Part shown: piece after piece, positions 42,101-51,110 of the stretch
How positions within the stretch are numbered: the first letter of the stretch is position 1
How the letters are laid out: every line of letters starts with the position of its first letter
Source of the DNA: Diaphorobacter nitroreducens
GTDB lineage: Bacteria > Pseudomonadota > Gammaproteobacteria > Burkholderiales > Burkholderiaceae_C
Reading direction: 5' to 3'
Assembly (NCBI GenBank): GCA_003755025.1
Contig: RJVL01000002.1
Coordinates: 124,001-188,000, forward strand
Length of the DNA: 64,000 bases
Position numbers and translations under genes: made by a program
The notes under the pieces: model-generated
What the model was told of the DNA's origin: nothing
The model's input: the letters and a program-made list of their open reading frames with translations, nothing else
Databases searched by the model: none

Positions 42101-42903
42101 GCCGCGCTCCGCGGCACGTACGACGCGCGCATGTCGCGCCCGCCGCGCAGCGACGATCCGCCGTCCACCGGGATGACGGCGCCCGTCACGTAGCCCGCCT
42201 GTGGCGACGAGAGGAACAGCGCCATGTTCGCAATGTCATCGAGCGTGCCCATGCGCTGCAGCGGCACGGTGGCGACCGCGTTGGCCAATGCCTCGGGCGT
42301 GGGCGCCAGGCGCCGCATGCCCTCGGTATCACCGATCGGGCCGGGCGCGATGGCGTTCACGCGCACGCCCACCTCGCCCCATTCCATGGCCAGCACGCGC
42401 GTCATCATGTCGATGCCGGCCTTGGCCGCGCAGGCATGCACCTGGTACATGGTGGGGTTCACGCCCTGCGGCGCCGAGATGTTGATGACGCTGGCGCCCG
42501 GTTTCTTGAGCATCGGGTACGCCAGGCGCAGCACGTGGAAGCTGCCGTTCAGGTCGATGTCGATCACGGTCTTGAAGCCGTTGGGCGACAGGTCGGCCGC
42601 GGGCGCGATGAAGTTGCCCGCCGCGCCCGAGACCAGCACGTCGATGTCACCGAACTGCGCATGCGCCTGGCGCAGCGCGGCGTCCACCGCAGCGGGGTCG
42701 CGCACGTCGGCGCTGATGCCCAGCGCCTGCGCACCCAGCGCGCGCAGGCCTTCGGCCGCCTGCTGCACCTTGTCGGGCGAGCGGCTCATGACCACCACGT
42801 GGGCGCCCGCGCGTGCAAACGCCTGGGCGATGCCGAGGTTGATGCCGCTGGTGCCGCCGGCCACGAAGACGTGGCGGCCTGCGAAGGAGGAGGACTCAGC
42901 CAT
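42097..42903 (-). CDS. SDR protein resembling 2,4-dienoyl-CoA reductase
   Basis: A 268-residue SDR. The nucleotide loop is AGGTSGINLGIAQAF. The usual catalytic Tyr-x3-Lys is absent: the segment reads YQVHACAAKAGIDMMTR, with Ala where the Tyr should be and Lys kept. QVHA..AK together with WGEVGVRVNAIAPGPI and DTEGMRRLAP is how peroxisomal/bacterial SDR-type 2,4-dienoyl-CoA reductases look. It would reduce dienoyl-CoA with NADPH to a 3-enoyl-CoA, which the adjacent isomerase could shift. Enoyl reductase or plain dehydrogenase are alternatives. Confidence 0.8.
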   Translation of the reverse strand: MAESSSFAGRHVFVAGGTSGINLGIAQAFARAGAHVVVMSRSPDKVQQAAEGLRALGAQALGISADVRDPAAVDAALRQAHAQFGDIDVLVSGAAGNFIAPAADLSPNGFKTVIDIDLNGSFHVLRLAYPMLKKPGASVINISAPQGVNPTMYQVHACAAKAGIDMMTRVLAMEWGEVGVRVNAIAPGPIGDTEGMRRLAPTPEALANAVATVPLQRMGTLDDIANMALFLSSPQAGYVTGAVIPVDGGSSLRGGRDMRASYVPRSAA

Positions 42904-42915
42904 GGCGCCCTCCTT

Positions 42916-43914
42916 TCAGTCCAGCTGCAGCTTCTGGCTGCGGATCAGCGCGCCCCAGTCCTGCCGGTCGCGCTCCACCATCTGCGAGAACTGCTCGGGC
43001 GGCATGCCGCCGGGGCGGCCGCCCAGCTCGCGGTAGCGTTGGACCACGGCCGGGTCCTGCAGCACGGCGATGAGGTTGTCGGTGAGCTTCTTCACGACGG
43101 CCGGCGGCGTCTTGGCAGGCACGAAGAAGCCCATCCAGCCCACCTTGTCGAAGTCCTTCATGCCCAGCTCGGTCATGGTGGGCACGTCGGGCAGCTCGGG
43201 CTCGCGCGTGGCGCCGGTCACGGCCAGCGCACGCAGCTTGCCATCCTTCACATGGCCCAGCGACCCCGTGAGGTTGTCGAACATGAACTGGGTCTCGCCG
43301 GCCACGATGGCCATGGTGGCAGGTGCCGAGCCCTTGTAGGGCACGTGCACCACGTCCACCCCCGCGCTTTGGCGCAGCAGCTCGCCCATCAGGTGCGTGG
43401 TCTGGCCCACGCCCGCGGACGAAAAGGCCAGCTTGCCCGGCTCGCGCTTGGCCGTGGTGAGAAGCTCCTTCAGGCTCTTGATGGGCGATTTCACCGGCAC
43501 GACCAGCACGTTGGCGAACGAGATCATGTCGGTCAGCGCCACGAAGTCCTCGGCCTTGTAGGGAAGCTTCTGGTAGGCGGTGTAGTTGATGGCGTTCGAG
43601 CCGGTGTTACCCACCAGCACGGTGTAGCCGTCCGGCTGCGCGCGCGCCACGAGACTGCTGCCCAGCGAGCCGCCCGCGCCGGGCTTGTTGTCCACCACGA
43701 TGGGCTGGCCCAGCCGCTCGCTGAGCTTTTGCGCCATGAAGCGCACGGGCGTGTCGGTGGTGCCGCCGGCCGCGCCGGGCACGACGAAGGTGATAGGGCG
43801 TGTGGGCCAGGCGGCGTCGGCCCGTGCGGGGTGCGACGCCGTCAGGGCGGCCAGGCCCAGCAAGGTGGTGGCGCCTGCGAGGCGCAGCGCGTGGCGGCGG
43901 GGAGGGAATGGCAT
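42916..43914 (-). CDS. Bug/TctC-family substrate-binding protein
   Basis: A 332-residue binding protein. I start at MPFPPRR, preceded by AGGAGA; the longer frame upstream is not coding. Signal peptide cleaved near ARA-DAA, then WPTRPITFVVPGAAGGTTD. The TTD loop and the NTGSNAINYT and DMISFANVLVV segments resemble the Bug protein at 55630, so these two are close paralogues. It sits between the dienoyl reductase-like SDR and a crotonase gene. Confidence 0.89.
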   Translation of the reverse strand: MPFPPRRHALRLAGATTLLGLAALTASHPARADAAWPTRPITFVVPGAAGGTTDTPVRFMAQKLSERLGQPIVVDNKPGAGGSLGSSLVARAQPDGYTVLVGNTGSNAINYTAYQKLPYKAEDFVALTDMISFANVLVVPVKSPIKSLKELLTTAKREPGKLAFSSAGVGQTTHLMGELLRQSAGVDVVHVPYKGSAPATMAIVAGETQFMFDNLTGSLGHVKDGKLRALAVTGATREPELPDVPTMTELGMKDFDKVGWMGFFVPAKTPPAVVKKLTDNLIAVLQDPAVVQRYRELGGRPGGMPPEQFSQMVERDRQDWGALIRSQKLQLD

Positions 43915-43956
43915 GGTGGTGTCTCCTGGGGTCCTTGCGGCACTGCGGCCGCTTTT

Positions 43957-44017
43957 GCTATGAATTAAATAGCCATTAACGCTGGATGGACGGGCGTCAA
44001 CGCCTCTTTTTGCTTCA
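43957..44017. repeat. Palindromic repeat family A, copy 9 (degenerate)
   Basis: AATTAAATAGCCATTAACGCT...GTCAACGCCTC; recognisable by the flanks and the CGTCC centre shared with copy 10, but core arms are diverged. Located between the crotonase and Bug genes. Confidence 0.4.
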
Positions 44018-44779
44018 AGCGCCCTTCCAGACCGGCGCGCGCTTCTCGGCAAAGGCCGCAGCGCCCTCGCGCGCGTCCTGCGAGGCGAATACCGGCGCGG
44101 TGATGGCGGCCTGGCGCTCGAACATCTCGGCCTGCGACCAGTCGGCCGACTCCTGCGCCACGCGCTTGCTAGCAATCAGCGCCAGCGGCCCGTTGGCGGC
44201 CACGGCCTGGGCCAGCTCCAGGGCGGCGTCCAGCGCTTGGCCGGTCTCGACCAAGCGGTTGACCAGGCCATGGGCGTGCGCGCGCTCGGCGCTGAACATC
44301 TCGCCCGTGAGGATGGCTTCCATCGCCACGTGGTAGGGCAGGCGCCTGGGCAGGCGCAGCAGCCCGCCGGCCGCGGCGGCCAGGCCGCGCTTGACCTCGG
44401 GAAGGCCGAATTGGGCCGTCTTGGCGGCGACGATCAAGTCGCAGGCCAGCACGGTCTCAAAGCCGCCGGCCAGGGCATAACCCTCCACGGCCGCAATCAG
44501 CGGCTTGCGCGGAGGCTGCTGTGTGAGGCCCAGGAAGCCCCGCCCCGGCAGGCTGGGACGCTTGCCCTGCAGAAAGCCCTTCAGGTCCATACCGGCGCAG
44601 AACGTGCCGCCCGCGCCGGTGATGACGCCCACCTGCAGCGCGGGGTTGCGGTCCAACTCGTCCAGCGCCGCCGCCATGGCCTCGGCCATCTCCAGCGTGG
44701 CGGCGTTGCGCGCCTCGGGGTTGCTCAGCGTCATGACTAGCACGTTGCCGCGCACTTCGACCCATACCGTGGATGCCAT
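44015..44779 (-). CDS. Enoyl-CoA hydratase (crotonase)
   Basis: A 254-residue crotonase with both classical glutamates: GGFETVLACD and FGLPEVKRG. Oxyanion-hole motif CAGMDLKGFL. This is the true hydratase of the cluster, in contrast to the two PaaG-like paralogues in the window. The ATG is preferred over the adjacent GTG because AAAGGA lies 7 bases before it. A long family-B repeat separates it from the SDR gene upstream. Confidence 0.9.
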   Translation of the reverse strand: MASTVWVEVRGNVLVMTLSNPEARNAATLEMAEAMAAALDELDRNPALQVGVITGAGGTFCAGMDLKGFLQGKRPSLPGRGFLGLTQQPPRKPLIAAVEGYALAGGFETVLACDLIVAAKTAQFGLPEVKRGLAAAAGGLLRLPRRLPYHVAMEAILTGEMFSAERAHAHGLVNRLVETGQALDAALELAQAVAANGPLALIASKRVAQESADWSQAEMFERQAAITAPVFASQDAREGAAAFAEKRAPVWKGA

Positions 44780-44850
44780 CACAAATTCCTTTCAGTTGTT
44801 CGCCGGGTTACATGGCCCGTGTCGCATGCAACCGGCACCTCAGCCCATTA

Positions 44851-45059
44851 CTCCGAAGGCCGCGGAGCAGGCCACGCCAGCAGACGCCGTGGAGCCGGCT
44901 TTGCCGGGCCACTGGCGTCGTCCCCCTTCCCGGAGCGCGAAGCGCGCAGAGAGAAGGGGCTGAGGGGCCGGCTCCGAGCCTGCCTGCGCAGGCTTGGACG
45001 TCCCCGAAGAGCTGTCGCCTCTGGCGGCTGCACGGAGGGGCGCTCCTCAGGGGGTTGTT
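44851..45059. repeat. GC-rich intergenic repeat family B, copy 4 (long form)
   Basis: First about 75 bases nearly match copy 1; then CCCCCTTCCCGGAGCGCGAAG and AGAGAGAAGGGG form a stem; an extra segment follows before the final TCAGGGGGTTGT. It fills most of the 278-base gap between crotonase and SDR genes. Confidence 0.8.
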
Positions 45060-45825
45060 ATCTAGGCGCCATGCGGATGGCCCCATCCAGGCGGATGGTT
45101 TCGCCGTTGAGCATGGGGTTCTCCAGGATGTGCAGGGCGGTCATCGCGTACTCGCTGGGGTGGCCCAAGCGCGCGGGGTTGGGCACCGACGCACCCAGAG
45201 ACTGGCGCACGGCCTCGGGCAGCTTGGCCAGGATGGGCGTATCGAACAGGCCCGGTGCGATGGTGCACACGCGGATGAACTTGGAGGCCAGGTCGCGCGC
45301 CGCCACGATGGTCATGCCGATCACGCCGGCCTTGGACGAGGCGTAGGGAATCTGGCCGATCTGCCCCTCGTAACCCGCCACCGAGGCGGTGAGCACGCAC
45401 ACGCCGCGCTCGCCGTCGATGGGCTCGTTCTTGGCCATGGCAACGGCCGCCAGGCGCAGCGTGTTGAAGGTGCCGATCTGGTTCACGCGGATGATGTTGA
45501 TGTACTTCTCCAGCGAGCCGGGGCTGCCGTCCTTTTCGATCAGGCGCACCGGGCCGCCGATGCCCGCGCAGTGCACCAGCGCGCGGAAGTTGCCGAACGC
45601 CTCGGCCGCGGCGATGGCCTGCTGCATCTGGCCTTCGTCGGACACATCGGCCTTCACATAGCGCAGGCGGCCGGCGTATTGCTGTTCCATGGCCTGGCCC
45701 CGCTCGTCGTTCAGGTCCACGGCCACCACGTTCAAACCACGCTCCAGCAGCGCGATGGCCGAGGCCTCGCCCAGGCCCGAGACCCCGCCCGTGACGAGGG
45801 CGGTCATTCCTTTTTGCAGCTTCAT
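45058..45825 (-). CDS. SDR 3-hydroxyacyl-CoA dehydrogenase, HSD10 type
   Basis: A 255-residue SDR. TGGVSGLGEASA and VVAVDLND give an NAD-binding site, HCAGIGG the structural motif, TASVAGYEGQIGQIPYASSK the catalytic Ser and Tyr-x3-Lys, and APGLFDTPILAKLPEAVR the substrate loop typical of type II 3-hydroxyacyl-CoA dehydrogenase (HSD10), which handles short branched acyl-CoA. It follows the thiolase gene by 65 bases. Confidence 0.9.
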   Translation of the reverse strand: MKLQKGMTALVTGGVSGLGEASAIALLERGLNVVAVDLNDERGQAMEQQYAGRLRYVKADVSDEGQMQQAIAAAEAFGNFRALVHCAGIGGPVRLIEKDGSPGSLEKYINIIRVNQIGTFNTLRLAAVAMAKNEPIDGERGVCVLTASVAGYEGQIGQIPYASSKAGVIGMTIVAARDLASKFIRVCTIAPGLFDTPILAKLPEAVRQSLGASVPNPARLGHPSEYAMTALHILENPMLNGETIRLDGAIRMAPR

Positions 45826-45847
45826 GCTTCTTTCCTCATTTTGTCTT

Positions 45848-45890
45848 CCAGCGCCCGTCCATCAAGCGCCAGCAGCTATCAAATCAATAG
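45848..45890. repeat. Palindromic repeat family A, copy 10
   Basis: CCAGCGC...AAGCGCCAGCAGCTATCAAA, located between the SDR start and the thiolase stop. Confidence 0.65.
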
Positions 45891-47069
45891 TTACAGACGT
45901 TCGATGATGGTGGCGTTGGCCATGCCGCCGGCCTCGCACATGGACTGCAGGCCGTAGCGCTGGCCGCTGTCTTCCAGCGCGTGCAGCATGGTGGTCATCA
46001 GGCGCAGGCCCGAGGCGCCCAGCGGGTGGCCCAGGGCGATGGCACCGCCGCGCGGGTTCAGGCGCTCACCGTCGGCCTTCAGCTCCTTCTGCCAGGCCAG
46101 GGGCACGGAGGCGAAGGCCTCGTTGATCTCGTAGTGGTGGATGTCGTCCAGCTTCATCTTGGCCTTGGCCAGCACGCGCTGCGTGGCCGGGATGGGGGCG
46201 GTGAGCATGTACAGCGGGTCGTCGCCCACCACGTCGAAGGCCACGAAACGCGCACGGGGACGCAGGCCCAGCTGCTGGGCACGCTGCTCGCTCATGATGA
46301 GCATGGCGCTGGCGCCGTCGGTCATCTGCGAGGCATTGCCGGCCGTGGTGGCCCACTGGATCTGCGGGAACCGCGCGGACAGCTCCGCGTTCTCGAACAC
46401 GGCCTTCAGGCCGGCGAGCTTTTCCACCGTGGTGCCGGCGCGGATGGTCTCGTCTGCCGTCACGCGGCCGGCAGGGGTGTCGATGCCCACGATCTCGCGC
46501 GCAAAGCCTCCGCTGGACTGCGCCGCGTGGGCACGCTGGTGCGAGCGCGCGGCATAGGTGTCCAGCGCGGTGCGGTCCAGGCCCCATTGGGCGGCCACCA
46601 GGTCGGCCGAGACACCCTGCCCCACCAGGCCGGGGGCGTAGCGGGCGTCAAAGCGCGGTCCGGTAGTGTTCTTGCCCATGCGCGAGCTGCCCATGGGCAC
46701 GCGGCTCATCGACTCCACGCCGCAGGCGATCACGATGTCCTGCGTGCCCGCCATGATGGCCTGCGCCGCGAAGTGCACGGCCTGCTGGCTGGAGCCGCAC
46801 TTGCGGTCGATGGTGGTGGAAGGCACGTGCGCAGGCAGGCCCGCGGCCAGCCAGGCCAGGCGCCCGGGCGTGCCCGCCTGCTCGCCGGCTTGGCTCACGC
46901 AGCCGCAGATCACGTCGTCCACCGTGCCGGGATCCAACTGGTTACGGGCGACCAGTTGCTCCAGCACCTGCGAGAGCAGGTCCACAGGATGCACCTCGGC
47001 CAGTGCGCCATCGGGCTTGGCCCGGGCCATGGGGCTGCGGATGGCATCGACGATGACGGGAATATTCAT
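45891..47069 (-). CDS. Acetyl-CoA C-acetyltransferase/acyltransferase (thiolase)
   Basis: A 392-residue thiolase with a complete active site: Cys in IDRKCGSSQQA, NEAFA, GHPLGASG and the second Cys in CEAGGMAN. It ends the beta-oxidation cycle of this cluster and is its first gene on the minus strand, divergent from the CoA ligase gene. The region between holds an 8-bp-arm inverted repeat, the likely control point of both operons. Confidence 0.94.
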   Translation of the reverse strand: MNIPVIVDAIRSPMARAKPDGALAEVHPVDLLSQVLEQLVARNQLDPGTVDDVICGCVSQAGEQAGTPGRLAWLAAGLPAHVPSTTIDRKCGSSQQAVHFAAQAIMAGTQDIVIACGVESMSRVPMGSSRMGKNTTGPRFDARYAPGLVGQGVSADLVAAQWGLDRTALDTYAARSHQRAHAAQSSGGFAREIVGIDTPAGRVTADETIRAGTTVEKLAGLKAVFENAELSARFPQIQWATTAGNASQMTDGASAMLIMSEQRAQQLGLRPRARFVAFDVVGDDPLYMLTAPIPATQRVLAKAKMKLDDIHHYEINEAFASVPLAWQKELKADGERLNPRGGAIALGHPLGASGLRLMTTMLHALEDSGQRYGLQSMCEAGGMANATIIERL

Positions 47070-47185
47070 GCTGACTCCATGTGTTTATGAGACAAATGAT
47101 CCATTAAAAATGATTTTCAGCCGGTTTGAATGTGCTGAAGACCGTGTTTACCCGATGTGTTTTGGTCTGTACGCCTGAAAAAATC

Positions 47186-47210
47186 GTCTCACACAACATT
47201 TTTGTGAGAC
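47186..47210. promoter_or_regulatory. 25-bp inverted repeat operator in the thiolase/ligase divergent region
   Basis: Perfect 8-bp arms GTCTCACA/TGTGAGAC with a 9-base AT-rich centre. The 200-base divergent region is AT-rich. A further GAGAC lies near the thiolase end. The binder could be the IclR protein of this cluster or a TetR/GntR-type regulator elsewhere. Confidence 0.6.
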
Positions 47211-47269
47211 ATGCATTTCGCATTTTTGGGTGACTCCAGTCCCCATGGCGGCGCACCGAGGAGCAACGG

Positions 47270-48853
47270 GTGACAGGTATGCAGGACTTCTTTGGCCGCG
47301 CGGCGGCAGCTCCCGACCGGGTGGTACTGGTCATGGCCGAGACAGGCGCGCGCTTCACCGCCGGCGAAGTGGCGCAACGCGCCCTGGCGATGGCACAGTG
47401 GCTCCACACCCAGGGCCTGCAGGCGGGCGAGCGATTCGCGGTGGTGCTGGAAAACCGCGTCGAGATCCTGGCGCTGGCGCTGGCGGCCCGGCAGGCCGGC
47501 CTGTATGCCGCCGTGCTCAGCACGCACCTGACACCGGCCGAGGTGGCCTACATCGTGCAGGACTGTGGCGCGCGGCTGGTGGTGGCGTCCGCCAAGACCC
47601 TGCCCCAGCTGGCCGAGTTGCAGGCCCACCATCCCCTGCCGTGCTGGACGGTGGACGAGGCCCCTGCGCAAGCCACGTCGGTGCAGGCCCCATCGCTACA
47701 GGCCGCGCTCGACGCCCTGCAGGGGGCGCCTGCGGACTTCGCCGACCGACCGCTGGGGCGCGATCTGCTGTATTCCTCGGGCACCACGGGCCGGCCCAAG
47801 GGCGTGCTCAAGCCCCTGTGGCCCGCCCACCTGCGCGGCCAGACCGACCCCGAAGCACTGGGCACGGCGCGCATCATGGGCATGGGCGAAGACACCGTGT
47901 ACCTCTCGCCCGCGCCGCTGTACCACGCCGCGCCGCTGCGCTACACGCTGCGCGTGCTGGAGCTGGGCGGGCAGGCCGTGATCATGGAGCGCTTTGACGC
48001 CGAGACCGCCCTGGCCCTCATCGAGCGCTACCGCGTCACCCACAGCCAGTGGGTGCCCACCATGTTCGGCCGCATGCTCAAGCTGCCCGAGGCCGTGCGC
48101 CAGCGCTACGACCTGTCCAGCCACCGCGTGGCCATCCACGCCGCTGCGCCCTGCCCCGTGGATGTGAAGCACGCCATGCTCGACTGGTGGGGCGACATCC
48201 TCATGGAGTACTACGCGGGCTCCGAGGGCTGCGGCACGACGATGATCAATTCGGCCGAGTGGCGCCAGCGTCCCGGCTCGGTGGGCCGCCCCACCACGGG
48301 CCGGCTGCACATCGTGGGCGACGACGGGCAGGAGTTGCCCGCGGGCGAGATCGGACAGGTGTACTTCTCAGGCGGCGGACAGTTCAGCTACCTCAACGAC
48401 GAGGAGAAGACGCGCCAGGCCATCAATGAGCGTGGCTGGATCACCTATGGCGACATCGGCCATGTGGATGCCGAGGGCTACCTTTACTTAAGCGACCGGC
48501 GCGCAGACCTGATCCTCTCGGGCGGCGTCAATCTCTACCCGCAGGAGATCGAGAACGCCCTGATGCGCCACCCCGACGTGTACGAGGTGGCCGTGGTGGG
48601 CGTACCCCACCCCGACTTTGGCGAGCAGCCCCTGGCGGCCGTAGTGCTGCGCCACGGCGCGCAGGCCTCGCTGGACACGGCCCGCGCCATTGCCGCCCAG
48701 GCGGCCGAAGTGCTGGCGCGCATGAAGCTGCCCCAGCGCGTGGTGTTCGTCGATACGCTGCCGCGCCTGGAGACCGGCAAGCTGCTGCGCCGCAAGCTGA
48801 AGGAGCGCTTTCGTGACGAGCCGCAGGCGGGTTTTGCCCTGCGAGACTCCTGA
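47270..48853 (+). CDS. AMP-dependent acyl-CoA synthetase
   Basis: A 527-residue ANL ligase. P-loop YSSGTTGRPKGVLKPL, EYYAGSEGCG, TYGDIGHVDAEGYLYLSDR and the C-terminal lysine in RLETGKLLRRKL are all present. The start is a GTG with GAGGAG six bases upstream; the in-frame ATG three codons later is too far from it. The ligase is followed by an acyl-CoA dehydrogenase and two Bug genes, and is divergent from the thiolase operon. It probably activates the acid degraded by that operon. Confidence 0.91.
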   Translation: MTGMQDFFGRAAAAPDRVVLVMAETGARFTAGEVAQRALAMAQWLHTQGLQAGERFAVVLENRVEILALALAARQAGLYAAVLSTHLTPAEVAYIVQDCGARLVVASAKTLPQLAELQAHHPLPCWTVDEAPAQATSVQAPSLQAALDALQGAPADFADRPLGRDLLYSSGTTGRPKGVLKPLWPAHLRGQTDPEALGTARIMGMGEDTVYLSPAPLYHAAPLRYTLRVLELGGQAVIMERFDAETALALIERYRVTHSQWVPTMFGRMLKLPEAVRQRYDLSSHRVAIHAAAPCPVDVKHAMLDWWGDILMEYYAGSEGCGTTMINSAEWRQRPGSVGRPTTGRLHIVGDDGQELPAGEIGQVYFSGGGQFSYLNDEEKTRQAINERGWITYGDIGHVDAEGYLYLSDRRADLILSGGVNLYPQEIENALMRHPDVYEVAVVGVPHPDFGEQPLAAVVLRHGAQASLDTARAIAAQAAEVLARMKLPQRVVFVDTLPRLETGKLLRRKLKERFRDEPQAGFALRDS

Positions 48854-48856
48854 AAC

Positions 48857-48903
48857 CATAGCTACTAGCGCTTACTAGATAAGCGCCAAAGCCCATTTTG
48901 ATA
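48857..48903. repeat. Palindromic repeat family A, copy 11
   Basis: ATAGCTACTAGCGCTT-N7-AAGCGCC followed by a TTTTG run, between ligase and acyl-CoA dehydrogenase genes. Confidence 0.75.
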
Positions 48904-48925
48904 TTTAGACCCTGAGACACCGACC

Positions 48926-50068
48926 ATGCAAGACCTGATCCAGCGCACCGTTTTCCGTGAAGACCATGAACAGTTCCGCGACGCCGTGCGCCACTTCTTC
49001 GACAAGGAAATCGTGCCGCACCTGGCCGATTGGGAGCGCAACGGCATCGTGCCCAAGGAAGTGTGGCGCAAGGCCGGCCGCGAAGGGCTGCTCAACACCA
49101 TGCTGCCCGAGCCCTACGGCAGCGGCGGTGACTTCGGCCATGCGGCCGTGTTGATCGAGGAGGTAGGCCGCACCAACGCCACGGCGCTGGGCTTTCCGCT
49201 GCACTCGGACATCGTGGCGCCCTACATCTACGCCTACGGCAACCAGGAGCAGCACGACCGCTGGCTGCCCAAGATGGCCGCCGGCGAAATGATCGGCGCC
49301 ATTGCCATGACCGAGCCCGGCGCGGGCAGCGACCTGAAGTCCGTGCGCACCACGGCCAAGCGCGAGGGCGACCACTACGTCATCAACGGTGCCAAGACCT
49401 TCATCACCAACGGCATCAATTCCGAGATCGTGATCGTGGTCTGCAAGACCGCGCCCGACCTCGGCGCCAAGGGCGTGTCGCTGATCGTGGTGGAAGAGGG
49501 CACGCCGGGTTTCAGCAAGGGCCGCAAGCTGGAAAAGATCGGCCTGATGGGGCAGGACACCTCCGAGCTGTTCTTTGACAACGTGAAGGTGCCCGTGGGC
49601 AACCTGCTGGGCGAGGAGAACATGGGCTTCAAGTACCTGATGCAGGAGCTGGCCCAGGAGCGCCTGGTGGTGGCGGTGCGCGCGGCCCGCTGCATCGAGT
49701 CCTTCCTGCAAAAGACCATCGACTACACGCGCGAGCGCAAGGCCTTCGGCCAGACCGTGTTCGAGTTCCAGAACACGCGCTTCAAGCTGGCCGAGGCCAA
49801 GGCGCAGGCCACCATGCTGCGCACCTTCGTCGACGAATGCATGAAGCTGCACATGCAGCGCAAGCTGACGCCCGAGCGCGCCGCCATGGTCAAGCTCAAC
49901 GCCACGGCGCTGCAGAACAAGCTGCTCGACGAGTTCCTGCAACTGCACGGCGGCTACGGCTACATGACCGAATACCAGGTGGGCCGCGCCTGGACCGATG
50001 CCCGCATCGGCCGCATCTACGGCGGCAGCGACGAGATCATGAAGGAAATCATCGCCCGCACGCTGTAG
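48926..50068 (+). CDS. Acyl-CoA dehydrogenase, long-chain type
   Basis: A 380-residue dehydrogenase. AIAMTEPGAGSDLKSVRT is the FAD motif. The C-terminal YGGSDEIMKEIIARTL lacks the MCAD-type catalytic glutamate position, while LAQERLVVAVRA carries a Glu where long-chain and isovaleryl enzymes have theirs. This fits branched or long substrates and agrees with the AMACR-like racemase in the divergent operon. It starts 72 bases after the ligase. Confidence 0.92.
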   Translation: MQDLIQRTVFREDHEQFRDAVRHFFDKEIVPHLADWERNGIVPKEVWRKAGREGLLNTMLPEPYGSGGDFGHAAVLIEEVGRTNATALGFPLHSDIVAPYIYAYGNQEQHDRWLPKMAAGEMIGAIAMTEPGAGSDLKSVRTTAKREGDHYVINGAKTFITNGINSEIVIVVCKTAPDLGAKGVSLIVVEEGTPGFSKGRKLEKIGLMGQDTSELFFDNVKVPVGNLLGEENMGFKYLMQELAQERLVVAVRAARCIESFLQKTIDYTRERKAFGQTVFEFQNTRFKLAEAKAQATMLRTFVDECMKLHMQRKLTPERAAMVKLNATALQNKLLDEFLQLHGGYGYMTEYQVGRAWTDARIGRIYGGSDEIMKEIIARTL

Positions 50069-50112
50069 CACGAGCCATTCCCTTTCTACATAAAACCCAA
50101 GGAGACAACACC

Positions 50113-51099
50113 ATGGCATTCACCCGGCGCAAGACCCTGGGCCAATGGCTGCCCCTGATCGCCCTGGCCGCCACGTGCGGCGTGGGCGCCGCACAGGCGC
50201 AGGACCATTACCCGAGCAAACCCATCCGCGTCATCGTGCCCTATCCGGCTGGCGGCGGCACGGACATCATTGCCCGCCTGATCGGCACGCAGCTGTCCCA
50301 GCGGCTGGGCCAGGCCGTGGTGGTGGAAAACAAGCCCGGGGCCAGCGGCATCCTGGGCAACGACACCGTGGCCAAGGCGCCCGGCGACGGCTACACGGTG
50401 CTCATGGGCATCACCACCGTGGTGCAGATCCCGGCGCTGTACAAGAAGGTGCCCTACAAGCTCAGCGACCTGGCCCCGGTGTCGCAGGTGGCCAAGTCGG
50501 CCGACCTGCTGATGGTGCCGCGCAGCTCGGGCGTGACCACGCTGCAGCAGTTCGTGGACAAGGCCAAGGCAGCCCCCGGCACGCTCAACTTCGGCAGCTA
50601 CGGCAACGCCACCTCGTCGCACATGAACGGCGAGCGCTTCAAGCAGAAGGCCGGCATCGACATCACGCACATTCCCTACCAGGGCTCGGGCCCCGAGATG
50701 GCGGCCATGCTGGGCGGGCAACTGTCGCTGGCCTTCGTGGACGCCACGGCCGCCTACCCGCACATCAAGTCGGACAAGATCAACATCCTGGCCATCACCG
50801 GCGCACAGCGCCACCCGGCCCTGCCCCAGGTGCCCACCATGACCGAAGCCGGCTACCCCGGCCTGGAGGCCAACGGCTGGTTCGGCATGTTCGTACCCGC
50901 CACCACGCCCAAGGCCATCGTGGACAAGCTGGGCAGCGAGGTGAGTTCCATCGTCAAGTCGCCCGAGCTGAACAAGCGCCTGACCGAGATGGGCCTGATC
51001 CCCGTGGGGTCCCTGCCCGACGACTTCAAGGCCCAGATCGACAAGGACGCTGCCCACTGGAAGGCCGTGGCCGAGGCCGCCAAGATCTCGATGGACTGA
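50113..51099 (+). CDS. Bug/TctC-family substrate-binding protein
   Basis: A 328-residue binding protein. Start at MAFTRRKTLG with AAGGAGA upstream; the longer frame is an out-of-frame shadow of the dehydrogenase gene. Signal peptide cleaved near AQA-QDH, then YPSKPIRVIVPYPAGGGTD, NKPGASGILG and GGQLSLAFVD. It starts 44 bases after the acyl-CoA dehydrogenase, same operon. Confidence 0.91.
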   Translation: MAFTRRKTLGQWLPLIALAATCGVGAAQAQDHYPSKPIRVIVPYPAGGGTDIIARLIGTQLSQRLGQAVVVENKPGASGILGNDTVAKAPGDGYTVLMGITTVVQIPALYKKVPYKLSDLAPVSQVAKSADLLMVPRSSGVTTLQQFVDKAKAAPGTLNFGSYGNATSSHMNGERFKQKAGIDITHIPYQGSGPEMAAMLGGQLSLAFVDATAAYPHIKSDKINILAITGAQRHPALPQVPTMTEAGYPGLEANGWFGMFVPATTPKAIVDKLGSEVSSIVKSPELNKRLTEMGLIPVGSLPDDFKAQIDKDAAHWKAVAEAAKISMD

Positions 51100-51110
51100 G
51101 ATGAAACGAC

